This document shows, in pieces, positions 23,268-35,233 of a stretch of 64,000 nt of DNA. This DNA is from Luidia sarsii. Taxonomy: Eukaryota; Echinodermata; Asteroidea; Paxillosida; Luidiidae. Made by a program: the position numbers and the translations under genes. Every line of letters begins with the position of its first letter. Position 1 is the stretch's first letter. The notes below the pieces were generated by a model. It saw only the letters and a program-made list of their open reading frames with translations. It did no database searches and had not been told where the DNA came from. The stretch lies in NCBI GenBank assembly GCA_949987565.1, contig OX465101.1, forward strand, positions 25,795,411 through 25,859,410, read 5' to 3'.

Positions 23268-25455
23268 ATGTCGGCCAGAGCAGTGGCGACTGCGTCGTCT
23301 GCGCTAGTTTCTGTTAATTTTGAGATTTTCGGTAAAGTTCAGAGTAAGTTATGCTACTTTGAAGTAATACATTGCCAACGGGTCTACTTTAAATAATATG
23401 TAGTACAGTAAATATGATATGACATTATTATTATTATAAAAATTATTAACAATAACATTATTATTATTATTAAATTATAAATAATATTAATACTAGTAAG
23501 TATTACAATGCATTATTACTAGTACTAGTAGTAGTAGTACTTATTATACTAGTAATTAGTATACTATTACTATTAAGTATTAGTTTTTACTATTAAAACT
23601 AGTACTAGTATTATTACAATATTTGTACTGAATAAAAACTAGAACTAGAAATAGTATTACTATTATTATACTCATTTATAGTAGTAATACTAGTACATGT
23701 GGTACTAGTACTAGTACTAGTAGTACTAGTACAAGTCTAATGATATGCCACATGTGCCATTGTAAAAAGTAATGACACTTTTGGTTTTTGGTCTCTTTTC
23801 TTTGCAGGAGTGTTCTTCAGAAGGGTACGTGCTGAATAGATACTGCCTGTTTCATCGTAAAACAACACTTTTTCTCTCTCTACGCAAGTTGCAAATCAGC
23901 AATTGCATGTAGTTGTCGTAACCGTAATGTAGTGCGAGTAACTTGGACCCGACAAGTCACCCTTTTTTTTTCTTCAAAATTTGGAATTTGGAGGGTCGGG
24001 TGACTGTTAGTCTGTAGGCTCCAAGCTTTTCTGTACACCAAATGCTACTATCTCTAAAATGTTTCGTCTACCCGATTTACCCCCCAAACACACCAGTATC
24101 ACCGTCCTACGTGCCCACCTTTGGATTCAGTGAGAATCACAGATTCCAAATTTCAAAAAAAAAAAGTTGACTTGTCGGGTCCAAGTTACCCAGACTAAAT
24201 GTAACCCTCAACCTGCCGAGGGTCAGATAAGGGTAACGGTTACAGCAAGTATATTGCATGATGCTCGCTCCTCCCTTAATAACTACCTGTATCCAGAACG
24301 TGTTTCATTTCACTTTTCTGAAAAATGAAGTGACATTAATTAACCGGCATTGAAACCACAATTAACCACACATGGTTTTTCCTGTGGGAGGATAAGGGCC
24401 ATGCACCACGACATTCCATAGCCTGGTTTTTGTGGTGTCCTGTGGTATGTGAGCCTACACCCCTGTGGGCACTGTGGTAAATTGCAGTATACAGTGGGTG
24501 TCCTGTGCAGGAGGTGCAAAGCGTTAGGGTTCAGTTGTATCTAGATGCAATATATACAAAAAGTAATTTTACTGTTCGACACACGAGATATTGAACATAA
24601 CCCAAAGTTGTCAATTCAATTGTGATGTAGATGATTGGTGTGTATAATTTTAATGGAAGGTGCCATTGGTTCATATTTTCTTACATGTATTTTGACAACA
24701 GGACACCAAACTGAAAGCCAAGTCTTATGGGCTTGTCGGCTGGGTGCAAAACACAGAGAGGAACACAGTGGTTGGTCAGGCACAGGGTCCAAAGGACAAG
24801 ATCAACCAGATGTAGGTGCCCCATAATAATCACTTGCCTGGTCTTTATTTTCACACAAAAAGGAAACAGACTTCAAAATGTTAGCAACAACTTTATGAAA
24901 GTACTGTTAGGTCTCCAAATAGCAGCTCATCACATTTGAGTAGGCCAGGAATTAAACCCAGGTCTCAATACGTGGAACTGTGGTTTGTGATCCTGTTCAA
25001 CTAAGACAGAATTCTCATGCAGAATAGATTTTCTTGTAAAAGAAAACCGTGCTAACAAAAATGATAACCAACGGCAGTTTAACCCAACCCTTTGATTTAG
25101 CATAGTGCTCTTCCAACTGAGCTATCCAGCCCTTTTGTGGGCCTTCCAAGATAGCAAACAATCTTTGCTGGGGTGGGGGCACCAGTCAGGAGCATCGAAC
25201 CATTAACTCATATATCCAGGGATTACACTCACATTTTTCATTCTGCCTTCCAGAAAGGCTGAGTCTATCTTTGAGAAAGGACCTGTGAAATCAAAACACC
25301 ATGGCCTATAATGCACGTTTGTAAAATGTTTGTTTTAACACAGGAAGATTTGGCTTCGAACCAAGGGAAGCCGTTCATCCCGAATTGACAGAGCAGAATT
25401 TAAGGAGAAGTCCATTGAGAAGCTGGACTTCACCGACTTCACCATCAATAGATGA
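23268..25455 (+). CDS. ACYP2: Acylphosphatase, complete, 4 exons, 104 aa
   Basis: Small cytosolic enzyme that hydrolyses the carboxyl-phosphate bond of acylphosphates such as acetyl phosphate. Exons: 23268-23343, 23808-23824, 24702-24811, 25344-25455 (stop TGA 25453-25455); total 315 nt in frame. The product matches the family over its whole length (vertebrate enzymes are about 99 aa). Residues 19-30 form the phosphate-binding loop (FEIFGKVQ-VFFR) with the catalytic Arg; the catalytic Asn is in GWVQNT; GQAQGPKDKI and SSRIDRAEF follow. Two oddities: exon 2 is only 17 nt, and the Gly normally in VQGV is Arg here (codon AGA split across intron 1). The N-terminal leader of about 16 residues is Ala/Ser-rich and not conserved. 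The family is certain; the symbol ACYP2 rather than ACYP1 rests on the PSME4 neighbour. Confidence 0.93.
23400..23745. repeat. TAG/CTA-rich microsatellite
   Basis: Long run of TATTAT, ACTAGT and TAGTAG words inside acylphosphatase intron 1, ending just before the 17-nt exon 2 polypyrimidine tract. Confidence 0.9.
23934..24200. mobile_element. Inverted-repeat element with GAGTAACTTGGACCCGACAAG ends, short copy
   Basis: Ends AGTAACTTGGACCCGACAAG ... CTTGTCGGGTCCAAGTTAC; internal CACCGTCCTACGTGCCCA and CAGTGAGAATCA match (inverted) the 33131-33714 copy. Acylphosphatase intron 2. Confidence 0.8.
24340..24535. mobile_element. Copy of the 12402-12595 piggyBac-like MITE with decayed ends
   Basis: Over 85% alike by eye (ACCACACATGG, GGATAAGGGCCATGCACCA, GCAAAGCGTTAGGG), but the left CCCTAAC and the right TTAA are mutated. 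Acylphosphatase intron 2. Confidence 0.85.
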
Positions 25456-26087
25456 ATGGCAGGAGCTATGATAGCAGTATACACTTGTATATAAGAGTGC
25501 ATTTATTTTGAAATTTATTTGTGTTAACTTGATTTTAACGGTATATTGTGTGATGAAGATTCCCCTCATTTCAGCAAGGCTGGCATTTTTAACTGCCATT
25601 TTTTATAGAGTGGGCACAGCAGTGTGATCTCATTCAAAATGGATTTGAATCCTCACAAATTTTGAGTTGCAGTGTGGAATTTTGTCCCTGATATTTGTTG
25701 GTAATGACCTGGCAAAGAGATAAGGAGTGTCATTTGTTAATGGGATGAAGGTTAACTTGTGACTGGCTTTGATATTGATGAAAATGAGTACAGTAAAACT
25801 GTAGAACTTTACTTCTTATACAATGTTAGAAAGGATACCGCTGCTGGCTTTGCATGGATTCCATTTTTATGTTCAAAATGCCATCACAAGCATCAGTGCA
25901 CGCGTTCGTAGGAATGTTGATGTAAACATTGTAGGGTAGCAGTTCATAATACCAGTATTGGGTAGCACCCTGATGGCCTGCCTATTGCACACGAATCGGT
26001 CGCTCCATTCTCATTCCGTCCGTCGGGCCATTTCTTTTCTTGCAATTAGGCATAGCTCTGTGACCCACATCAATCCCATAGCTACCA

Positions 26088-26221
26088 ACCTATCTTTAAG
26101 GAAATTAGGAATACTTCTGCTCAAATAGAGGAATCACAGAGCAAACTACATTTGTAAAAAGTGATACATTTTTATCAAAAGAGGTATGATTCTTCTAAAA
26201 CAGGAGTGGTTGGCAGCTATG
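26088..26221. mobile_element. Inverted-repeat element, CATAGCTACCAACC family, short copy
   Basis: CATAGCTACCAACCTATCTT ... GGAGTGGTTGGCAGCTATGG: 134 bp; the same internal words as 4863-5076 (GAGGAATCACAG). Confidence 0.75.
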
Positions 26222-26382
26222 GAATCCATGGAGTCCACCTTGTTCAGAGTCCATCTCATATGCTTGGCAATGCTAGGAGCTTTTGAGAGTGCTCAAAATA
26301 TCAAGATTATGCAACAAAGTTGATTGAACACTTAATTGCCAGTCAAAATCCAATTCATTCTGTTCTGAAGCAATCCTCTTGA

Positions 26383-26948
26383 TGGATAATAAGGTTTGCG
26401 GAGACACCATGTAAATTCTCTTTTGTGAGTAAGTGTGGTTCTGGAAAGAACCGGAGGAACTAAACGTTTCGAACAGTGTACTCTGCTCGTCTTCGGGAGA
26501 CTGCTGGATTCCAACTGGGAGTGGGGCTTATGTAGTGTAGAGAGGGATCCTGGTGAGGGGATTAGCTCAGTGAAGGGTGAAGGCGGGAACTGTAAAGGCA
26601 GGAACAAGGGATGCTGCACAGGATCCTAGTTGTGGGTGTACTGTGTGTATGCTCACTCATGTGTGTCATAGTACACCCACATAGCACACCCACAGTACAC
26701 CCAATAGGATCCTGTGCAGCATCCCTTGTTCCTGCCTTTAGGCTTTACAGTTCCCGCCTTCACTGAGCTAATCCCCTCACCAGGATCCCTCTCTACACTA
26801 CATAAGCCCCACTCCCAGTTGGAATCCAGCAGTCTCCTGAAGATGAGCAGTTTCAGAACCACACTTACTCACAAAAGAGAATTTACATGGTGTCTCCGCA
26901 AACCTAACTATCCTGCTATTCTCACCATGCAAACCTTCAAATCTCAAT
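26383..26948. mobile_element. Large foldback element with 12-bp target duplication (retrozyme-like family)
   Basis: Perfect 12-bp repeat CAATCCTCTTGA at 26371-26382 and 26949-26960. Between 26393 and 26904 the sequence is one long palindrome, from AAGGTTTGCGGAGACACCAT to ATGGTGTCTCCGCAAACCT. The left arm, read on minus, has CCGAAGA, one base, GAGCAG/CTGTTC helix, GAAACG; the right arm keeps CTGAAGA but the rest of the motif is deleted. A tail of about 44 bp follows the right arm. Related to 54111-54220. Confidence 0.75.
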
Positions 26949-28356
26949 CAATCCTCTTGAATTCAAAAATGATTTCCAGTGATAAGCATAACAAACATGG
27001 GTGTTATACATTATCAGCATTTTTACACAATTTCTTGATATGCAAGTTTATTGATATACAAGTACCGGTACTGGAAACTCTCAATATGGCTCAATTCAAT
27101 GATACTTGTTCAAATTAAGGTCAGCCAAAATTGTTTTTGAAACGTACCATCAAACTGATTTGGGGGATTTCCACCATGAAGATGGAACTGCAAATGCATA
27201 AAAGTAGTTTGCAGTTTCCACAAATGAAATTTCAATCTGAAGATGCCAGAAAACCTTTGAAATACATGCACAATAGGACTTTGCATTGATATAATTGGTC
27301 CGACTTGAGTTAACCACAGTGAATTGATGCACGAAGTATCTGAGAAAAGTTATACCTAGATGCATATGTATTTTATACTGTAATACACTTGTACATTCAG
27401 CCGAGCATAATTTATTGACTGTTTGAATAAAGACACTAACAACTTTCAATTGTATGTATGACCACATTATTTAATAACTACATGTACAGTCACAAGAGTT
27501 ACCGGTACATTCTTGACCATGACGTTGGGATTCTGAGTACAGTATTTCAACATACAAAATACTCAAAACTTTTATAATTAAAAAAAAAACCTAGAATGAA
27601 GGAATTACCAATGTTAGGTGTGTTTGGCTGACTTCAATTGGTTGGAATTTACACGGGTAAAAATCAAATTAAATAACGGACAGTCAAAAGGGAATAGCAA
27701 ATGTGGTGAAATGTAACCTCAGAAATTCTTGTACATTTTCTTCAAAATTAGTCGACTTACATGTACATGTACACATATTTTTATCAATATCTAATTATTG
27801 GCCTGAGGTCGGCTTAAAATCAGAGGGGAAAAAAGAATGTGTCTCACCATGCCTATGTAAATGGAGAGGGAATGATTTACTGTTGAATTCAAAACGGATT
27901 TGAAAAAAGGGTGTTCTTTTTAAACTTGAGGGGGTCATGAGGTCTTTTCATATAATTGCATGAGTATGGGAACTTGTCAAGTCAGTGTCGTTCTTTACAA
28001 GATGGCCTGCCAGTCTGTGCCAGAATCCTGGGTTTCTCTGAGAATGAGTCCCTTTTGAAGCTGTGCATTGTAGCTGCTCTACTCTGGCTATGAACAAAGG
28101 ATCTGGATTGCGAGTGGTGTGTGAAAGCAATGACTTTCTCCCTGGGTGGACAGAATATCCGAAGCTGGTGTATGATAGCGCAGAGCAAAGTCACATGCAT
28201 CCAGTCAATTTTGGACCTGATTTAAATGCAAGATGCTGCCGCACCACAGGCTCGCATGAATGGATGGACTCGTGTTCAATTTAACACAGCTCGAGTGCAC
28301 ATGGAGCACCCCACTTCACTGCTGCCAGGTGGTAAGAAGGATAGGGAGCAGGATGC

Positions 28357-31300
28357 TTATTTCTGATGGGGTTTCAGGGATGGCTGAGTATTTCGCTGGG
28401 AAAGTTTCATCACGGTAGCTACACCTGCAGAAGAATAACAAATGCTTTGTTTTTTTTCTCATAGTCATCGTCTAATCATCTAAATCTGCATATGCATGTA
28501 AAATATACTGCTTCATAATAACATCTAAGACAGCAGGGTTAGGGTATCAGGACACTTCACAGAATCTGAAGACATTTCATTCACAGCTGCCCCATGCTTT
28601 GGCAAGTGACTATATACCATCATATCAGAATTAGAATAATTTATACAGAGATGGAAGTCTGTATAGCAGTATCTAGTCCTTTGTTTCCACAGAGGACATA
28701 TGACCGAAGAGGTGTCTTGACACTTCTGTGATTGCAGCACATTCAGCTTGGTGCAACAATGGAGCTACTGCCTGAAACAGGGTGTGATTCAACTTACTTT
28801 CAAAGTTAATCTTCTCGGTGATGTTCTTGGTCTTAATGCTCTCCTCCTGTTGGCTGATGAACACCTTGTTGCCTTCCAGGAGTTTCCAGCCATACTTGTT
28901 CATCCAGTGGTTGAGTTCCTGGTCACTCAGGTAGCCGAGCAGATCGCCCAATTGCCACTTGTCGATGGTCTGGTAGGTGATTCGCAGTATGTGGCAAATA
29001 TCTACACCAAAACAACGAGGAAATCAGAGTCTATATGCCGTCTCTTTGGAAGCAAACAGTACTGCAAGTAATCGCAGCAGTCCACTTTCATAGTATCTAG
29101 AGCGCCACAACCAATTTTAACAGCCCACCTATTCACCTAAAACAGTGAACCCAAGGACCCATCTTGGTATCAAAAGTGCAGAATGTGGCACCCAAGTTCA
29201 TAGCCGGCTGATAACTACATTTAGTCTTGCATTGGACCTACTACACGTACATACAGCAGGGCTCGAATTTCAGAAGAAAAAAAATGTATTAGACAACAGG
29301 TCTAGTAACTAAAGACTCTTACTGGACCTGAACTATTTTTACAAGACCTATGCCATAAATAAGAAATAAAAGCTAAATTTTCCACAGAGTGAAAGGAATA
29401 ACATTATGAGAAGATGCTGTTTATTTGTACTGTTGTATAGATGAAAGTCACAGTTATATTTGAGTGCTATTTTCTTCATGGTGCAAGAAAATAATCACTA
29501 GACGGTCGGTCCAGTGCAGTCACACTCGGCACTAGACCGACGCAGAAAACACTTGACTCGGTCCACGGTCTAGTGGATATTTCAAGCCCTGAATGCATCG
29601 CAAGTTGTTTTATGGCACAGGACTAAACCAACAAAAATACCAGTAGACTAATGATTGGGTCTCTGAAAAACTTCCTTACTCACATTTTCTGATTGAATCC
29701 TTGAAGCCTATGATGCCCATAAATAACGTACTGGTTGCACCCTCGCATTCACTCTGAAAGCAGAAAGTGACCAATAAACACATAAAAATACAAATCGACA
29801 CGACCAATGATAATTAATCTATTAGAAGGAAGGTGTTTGGAATCCCAACACTTCAAAATACCAACACACCATAGCAGTGATTGCACCAACAGTGCAGCCT
29901 TTTAGACACGTTAGTCAGCAGCCTCCCAAATCAGCAGCTACCCTTGCTGGGTGACCAAACTGTATGAAATCCGTATTTTAGTATACCTTAGCCATGTATA
30001 GCAAAGGACAGCAGTGCCAAATGTTCACACAACCACCTTGAGGTATAAAAGCATTGAATCCATCAAAGACCCAAAACCAAATGTGTGGCATCGCCCCAGG
30101 TGCCATCCTGCACTGAATCAGCACATATGATTCAGCTGAACCAAACCAGGCCGAGGTTAAAAAATGTATTAGAGGGCTTGGTCAGTCATTCAAATGCACT
30201 AGTCAACCATTGCTCTTGGCGGATGTTGTGTGCTCACCCAGAACCGCTTGAACTCGCAGGTTTCGAGGAGGTTGGCCAGGTACATGATGGTGTTGAGAGG
30301 CGGCTCCTGTTGCTGTGCTCAAAGACATTCAGGAAAACATGAACACAAGCTGTTCTTTGTGTGCAGTGACACGTGCAAGTTCTAGGTTACCCTTGCCTTT
30401 GAAGGACAAGCTGAGTTCATGATGGCAAACAATATCTACTCGTAGAAAACAAGAGCCCCTGTCATTATTATGGTTGAAAGTGTGGGCCCACAATTTTAAT
30501 TACTTCAAATCAGGTGACCGCTAATAGCCTAATGTCCCATAAGTGTGCTTGTCACAATGTCCCATAGGTGTGTTTGTCACACTAAATAGTGGTGCAATGT
30601 ACGTAAGGATGTGATCATGTTTCAGAAAATGTGGCCACCGGTAGTGCTATGAGCCAGGTACAACACCATCAACGTTAACTGACCAAGGTGGTAAAGGGAT
30701 CAAGGATACACTATGACAATACTTGCTTCAAGGAAAGGATAACAAGTCAGGACTTGAAGCCATTGATCATACAGTGTGGCAAGAGTGTGCACATTTGGAA
30801 GGGCAGGGACAGAGAATCTTGGCAATTACCTCGAACATGTATTATCAATACAACCAATAAAGAAAAGGGTCTTTTCATCTTGCCAAGGTCAAGTATTGGT
30901 ACAACTGAGTGCCACTGATGATGTCATGCCTTGTTTACTGAAGACAAGACTGTGAACCGGCTTCTTGGTTGTCAAGGATACATGGATCTCATCTATCAGG
31001 CACTTGCAGAGAATGAAGTCAGTGTGCGGGAGGTTGGTCAGTGCTTTCAAGAGCACCATGGCGGCCACGCTCACCTTGAAGGTGCCCGGATTCAGCTGGT
31101 ATCTGAGAGGCCAAAAGCATTCAGGGTTAGGAAGATCAAGAGTCTCAAGCATTGGGCACTCGTGCTGTTGTATGTTGACATAATCTTTGGTTGATGTTGA
31201 CATAATCTCGACATAACGTTGTGAAAATGTTAACAATTTTGCTTGAATAATGCAAGGTAGCTTTTTTTTTAAATAAACAAATAATGCATGCCATAAGTCC

Positions 31301-34300
31301 ATGGCTGTGATGTTCAATTTTAAACATAATCATTAATTCAATCAAATGTAATATTCATAGGCGATTTTATCTCAAATCATACAGATATAAATGTTTGTGT
31401 CGGAAATGGTTCAGAAATGATAGCATACTGACAGGCATACATGAAGCATTGCACGCCAATTCTTTGCCACATCAGGCAGGGTTTCTCTTGCAATTTTGTG
31501 AGTCTTAGGTGGCAACTGATAATTTTCTCAGTAGATGAGTAATATTGTGGATGTGCTATGCTAAGGTTCCATGGGCCACAGATTGGATAGAGATAGAGAA
31601 TGAGACTAAAGCACTGTAATATGTGCATGTCCATGTAGAAACGTTCAGCAAGGAAGCATCAGATAGTCCTTTGCACATGCTACTAGGCGCTCTTTTTTCG
31701 TGTGCACATTTACCAAGCGTGATTCTGACCCCTGAGGTAGCAAGTTTTGAAGACAAGCATCTGAGGTGGCCCATCAAATGTGTGAAGTGAGGTAGGCAAC
31801 CTCACAGCTTAATGTGCAGTGGAAACTCTGACATCCGACATCAGGTACATTGTAAATGAAAACAATTGATACACAAACAGTTGATAGGCATGTACATGTA
31901 CATGCCTCAAATTCCCCTCAATACCATCTAAAAGCTCCCACAAAGTACTGGCCCTGATAGGTCCATAAAGCTCAATGTTACATGTACATGTAAAACACGT
32001 GAGAGAAGTTCAACAATAAATATCTACTTCAAGGAATCAGACTGTCAATGAACTAGTCTAAGAGTCACTGCCATGCTATCACATTAAGGTAGTGGCAAAA
32101 TCCTAGAACATTATGGATGTACTTTAATAGTAATGTTAAGTAACTTACAGTTTGTGAAGATAAATCATATGTTGGCTCACAAAGTCGGCATGAAGGTATT
32201 GATGTTCTAGCTGCAGATTGCTAGCCTTTGTCAAGCTGCTAACATCATCAGCCAACAAACAATTTACCTTCACGTCATTTCCCACTATGAACACTCTCTT
32301 CTGCAGTATTACACTGGGTTGGATAGACAATCGATACGCACTGCGATTACACCTGCCACAACAACCATCACTGCGGCCCTGAACATCATGTTCAACTTAC
32401 AGCTTTAAGACAGCCAGGTTGGCCTCCAAATCATATCTATTCTCTGTTGCCTGAATCTCCACATAGCGCTCCAACTTTCCCAGATTCTCTGGATTGTATC
32501 TGAGGGAGTACAAATGTTCAGAAAGTTTGTGATATTAGGAATAGGAGGAATTCCCAGAGGACCAGACTTGTTTCCAGCAAAAGAAATTCATCCAAGCAAA
32601 GACTAGTTGACTAATTGGACAGCCTTCTTCCGCTGATGGCTGGAGAGCTCAGATGGAAGAGTGCAGATTGTTGAACTGGAGGTCAAGATTCAATCCTGAT
32701 CCAGTCATTATCTTTGCTCCTTAATTAAGTAGCATAGGAATAAACCTTTATGATGTTTGCAAAGCATTATGGGTATAGATGACAAACTCGCCGCATTTTT
32801 ATCACACAACTCTATGGCGAAGCACGTACATGTAACTTGGTGAATTTGTTTCTCCAAAACACAGCTGGAGTTCAGAAATGAAACTCACAGAGTTTTTGTC
32901 TACATACCAGCAACAAAATATGTTTTTTTCGGAACGTTGGGTGGGTAGTTTCAAAGAAATCAGTGGATAATGGATATTCCCTTAGAGACTGAACGACGGC
33001 AATCACACCCCCCAAAAAATAATCAATTCACGAAGTTACGCGTTTTGCCATGGAGTTGTGCTATAAAAATACCTTAAGTTTGTCATCTATGCCTATGGCC
33101 ATGATGCTTTGCAAACGTCAAAAAGGTTTAGTCCGAGTAACTTGGACCCGACAAGTCACCCTTTTTTTATCGAATTTTGAAATTTTGAGTTTCGGGTAAC
33201 TGTAGGGTCCAAGCCGATCAGTGTCCTAAAGCTGATTATATATACACACCGCCAAAAACCATTTCGACCGACGATACATTCATGAAACAGTCGTGGGCTC
33301 AACGGTTGCAGACACACTGCGCACACGGAACTGTCAGAATGCTATTTATAGAAAAAAGATGGCCGCCTCCTTGTTTTGGCTGTCGCACGGGCGAAACGAA
33401 ACACCTTCTCGATCAACTGATGGGATTTTTTGCCTTTTTCCCAAAACGTGAGTAAAGCAAATGACCAGTATTAGAATCCTTGATTCTCACTGAATCCAAA
33501 AATGGGCACGTAGGACGGTGATACGGGTGTTTTCGGCGGTAAATCTGGGGGTTTGTGTCGGGTAGTTTTTTTCGGTCGAAATGGTTTTTGGCGGTGTGTA
33601 CATATAATCAGCTTTAGGACACTGATCGGCTTGGACCCTACAGTCACCCGAAACTCAAAATTTCAAAATTCGATAAAAAAGGGTGACTTGTCGGGTCCAA
33701 GTTACTCGGACTAAAAAAGGTTTATGTAAATGTAACTTGCCAACTTGTATAAAAATTAAGGTGGTGTTTAATCACGTTGGGTCTGAATGTGTGCACGTGA
33801 CTGTTTCCTGAACACTGCAGAGCAACCCACAGTCCACACTGCCCTCCCGAACCTGCAACGGTCTGGAACCGTTGAGCCCACGACTGTTTCATGAACGGCG
33901 CAAAGCATGCAACGATACGCGGTGTGTGTGGTGCATAGCAGTAACTTCAAATGTTTCTCTGCCGTATTCTCATTTTTTGTAGGTTTTTTTTGCTCATTCT
34001 TACATTTTTAATATACTGAATCCATAAATCTGGGTTTTTAGTTGGAAACTCAAAGAGTCTTTCTTCATTATGTAATAATGCATTAAAAATTGGGCACGCG
34101 TTAATCTCCTATAGCAGGCAGCGCGGAGGTGCCCGGAAGTGTACGGTGACCTTTTTTCACCACGAGAGTTACACGGTCTATAACGGCCGGCGGCACGAGT
34201 CCCGAAAGTTCTGTTTACGGTACCCGGTCTGGGTACAGCGCGGTGCCTTGCGCCGTTCATGAAACAGTCGTGGGCTCAACGGTTGCAGACCCACTGCGCA

Positions 34301-35159
34301 CACGGAATTGTCAGAATGCTATTTTTAGAAAAAAAAGATGGCCGCCTTGTTTTGGCTGTCGCACGGGCGAAACACCTTCTCGATCAAGGTATATCTCGAG
34401 GGTATTTTTTCCCTTTTTTCCAAAACGTAAGTAAAGCAAATGACCAGTATTAGAATCCTTGATTCTCACTGAATCCAAAAATGGGCACGTAGGACCCTGA
34501 TACGGGTGTTTTCGGCGGTAAATCTGGGGGTTTGTGTCGGGTAGTTTTTCGGTCAAAATGTTTTTGCCAGTTTGTACAGATAATCGAGGTTATGACACTG
34601 ATTGACTTGGACCCTACAGTTACCCGAAACTCAAAATTTCAAAATTCGATAAAAAAAGGGTGACTTGTCGGGTCCAAGTTACTCGGACTACCAACCATCC
34701 AAATTCCAAATTTCAATTAAAAAAAGGGGTGACTTGTCGGATCCAAGTTACTCGGACTAACTGTGTAAATACTAAATACACATCATGCAAAGTGTAAATT
34801 GAACCATGAAGCTAGTACTGTACCACTTCTTTTAATTAGGGAAATAAATAGCGTACACAGCATTCTGCATGGTGCATCGTGTGCGTCAACCACGCGTCAA
34901 CCAATGCAATGCCAATGCAATGGAACTTCACTTGAAGTTGAACTGAAGCCTTGCGACGGTGGACAGATGGTGCCAATTCTGACTGCCTATTTTCTCATTT
35001 CTTCCTACAATTAAATTAAATTGAAATTCACAATTTTCATGCAAAACATGACAACAGAATTCACTCGTTCCAGCTTCACAGAGTCAATTCGGAGACGACT
35101 CACCGGTCGATGCCTTTCAGCATGGAAGTCACCGTGGCTCGTGCTTCGTCGAACGCCAT
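28357..35159 (-). CDS. EIF3K: Eukaryotic translation initiation factor 3 subunit K, complete, 7 exons, 230 aa
   Basis: Subunit of the eIF3 scaffold on the 40S ribosome; fold of the CSN8/PSMD8/EIF3K type (HEAT-like plus winged helix). Exons 5' to 3': 35104-35159, 32401-32499, 30982-31102, 30238-30312, 29684-29753, 28798-29001, 28357-28424 (stop TAA 28357-28359). Phases join without a stop (693 nt). Recognisable blocks: [96 protein letters not shown]. The start fits the human N-terminus (within one residue). The last exon encodes 21 residues unlike the short human tail, making the protein about 12 residues longer. Exon 29684-29753 is the least conserved. Intron 1 (32500-35103) is swollen by transposon copies. 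The 3' end faces the 3' end of the acylphosphatase gene. Confidence 0.95.
29258..29592. mobile_element. Inverted-repeat element with CAGGGCTYGAA ends
   Basis: GCAGGGCTCGAATTTCAG at the left and ATATTTCAAGCCCTGAA at the right; an inverted ACTAGACC/GGTCTAGT pair inside. EIF3K intron. The ends resemble hAT-type termini, but I see no clear 8-bp duplication. Confidence 0.55.
32742..33128. mobile_element. Second AAACCTTT-ended element, host of a nested insertion
   Basis: TAAACCTTTATGATGTTTGC at the left and TGCAAACGTCAAAAAGGTTTA at the right. The element at 33131-33714 begins right at its end and the AAAAAGGTTTA sequence recurs after it. Confidence 0.7.
33131..33714. mobile_element. Inverted-repeat element with GTCCGAGTAACTTGGACCC ends, full copy, carrying an exon-like core
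   Basis: About 145-bp inverted ends (GTCCGAGTAACTTGGACCCG ... CGGGTCCAAGTTACTCGGAC; also CGGTCGAAATGGTTTTTGGC inverted). The core (33278-33564) has an ATG at 33359 in AAAAAAGATGGCCGCC context and an 89-nt open frame ending at a GTGAGT donor (33448). Flanking 11-bp AAAAAGGTTTA at 33120-33130 and 33714-33724. Confidence 0.75.
34256..34700. mobile_element. Second copy of the exon-like core and right end
   Basis: Matches 33278-33714 (CATGAAACAGTCGTGGGCTC, GATGGCCGCC, GGGCACGTAGGA, CGGGTCCAAGTTACTCGGAC) but lacks the left terminal arm. ATG at 34338 and donor GTAAGT at 34427 are kept, again 89 nt apart. EIF3K intron 1, less than 1 kb from the first copy. Confidence 0.75.
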
Positions 35160-35221
35160 CTTGAAAAAGAATAAACTGGTACACTGTCCCAGCATTGCAG
35201 GCACTGCGAGACCATCTTCAG

Positions 35222-35233
35222 TGCGCATGCGCG
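35222..35233. promoter_or_regulatory. NRF-1-type site in the EIF3K promoter
   Basis: TGCGCATGCGCG is a perfect palindromic match to the nuclear respiratory factor 1 consensus (YGCGCAYGCGCR). It lies about 63 bp upstream of the EIF3K start codon, where such sites occur in TATA-less housekeeping promoters. The start codon context itself (AAGATGGCG) is also YY1-like. No expression evidence is available from the sequence. Confidence 0.55.

Larger units (their letters stand above)
25456..28356. other. Intergenic region between convergent acylphosphatase and EIF3K
   Basis: Holds the acylphosphatase 3' UTR, elements at 26088-26221 and 26383-26948, and about 1.4 kb (26949-28356) in which I see no exon or repeat. 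No clear AATAAA follows the acylphosphatase stop within 300 bp. Confidence 0.5.
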
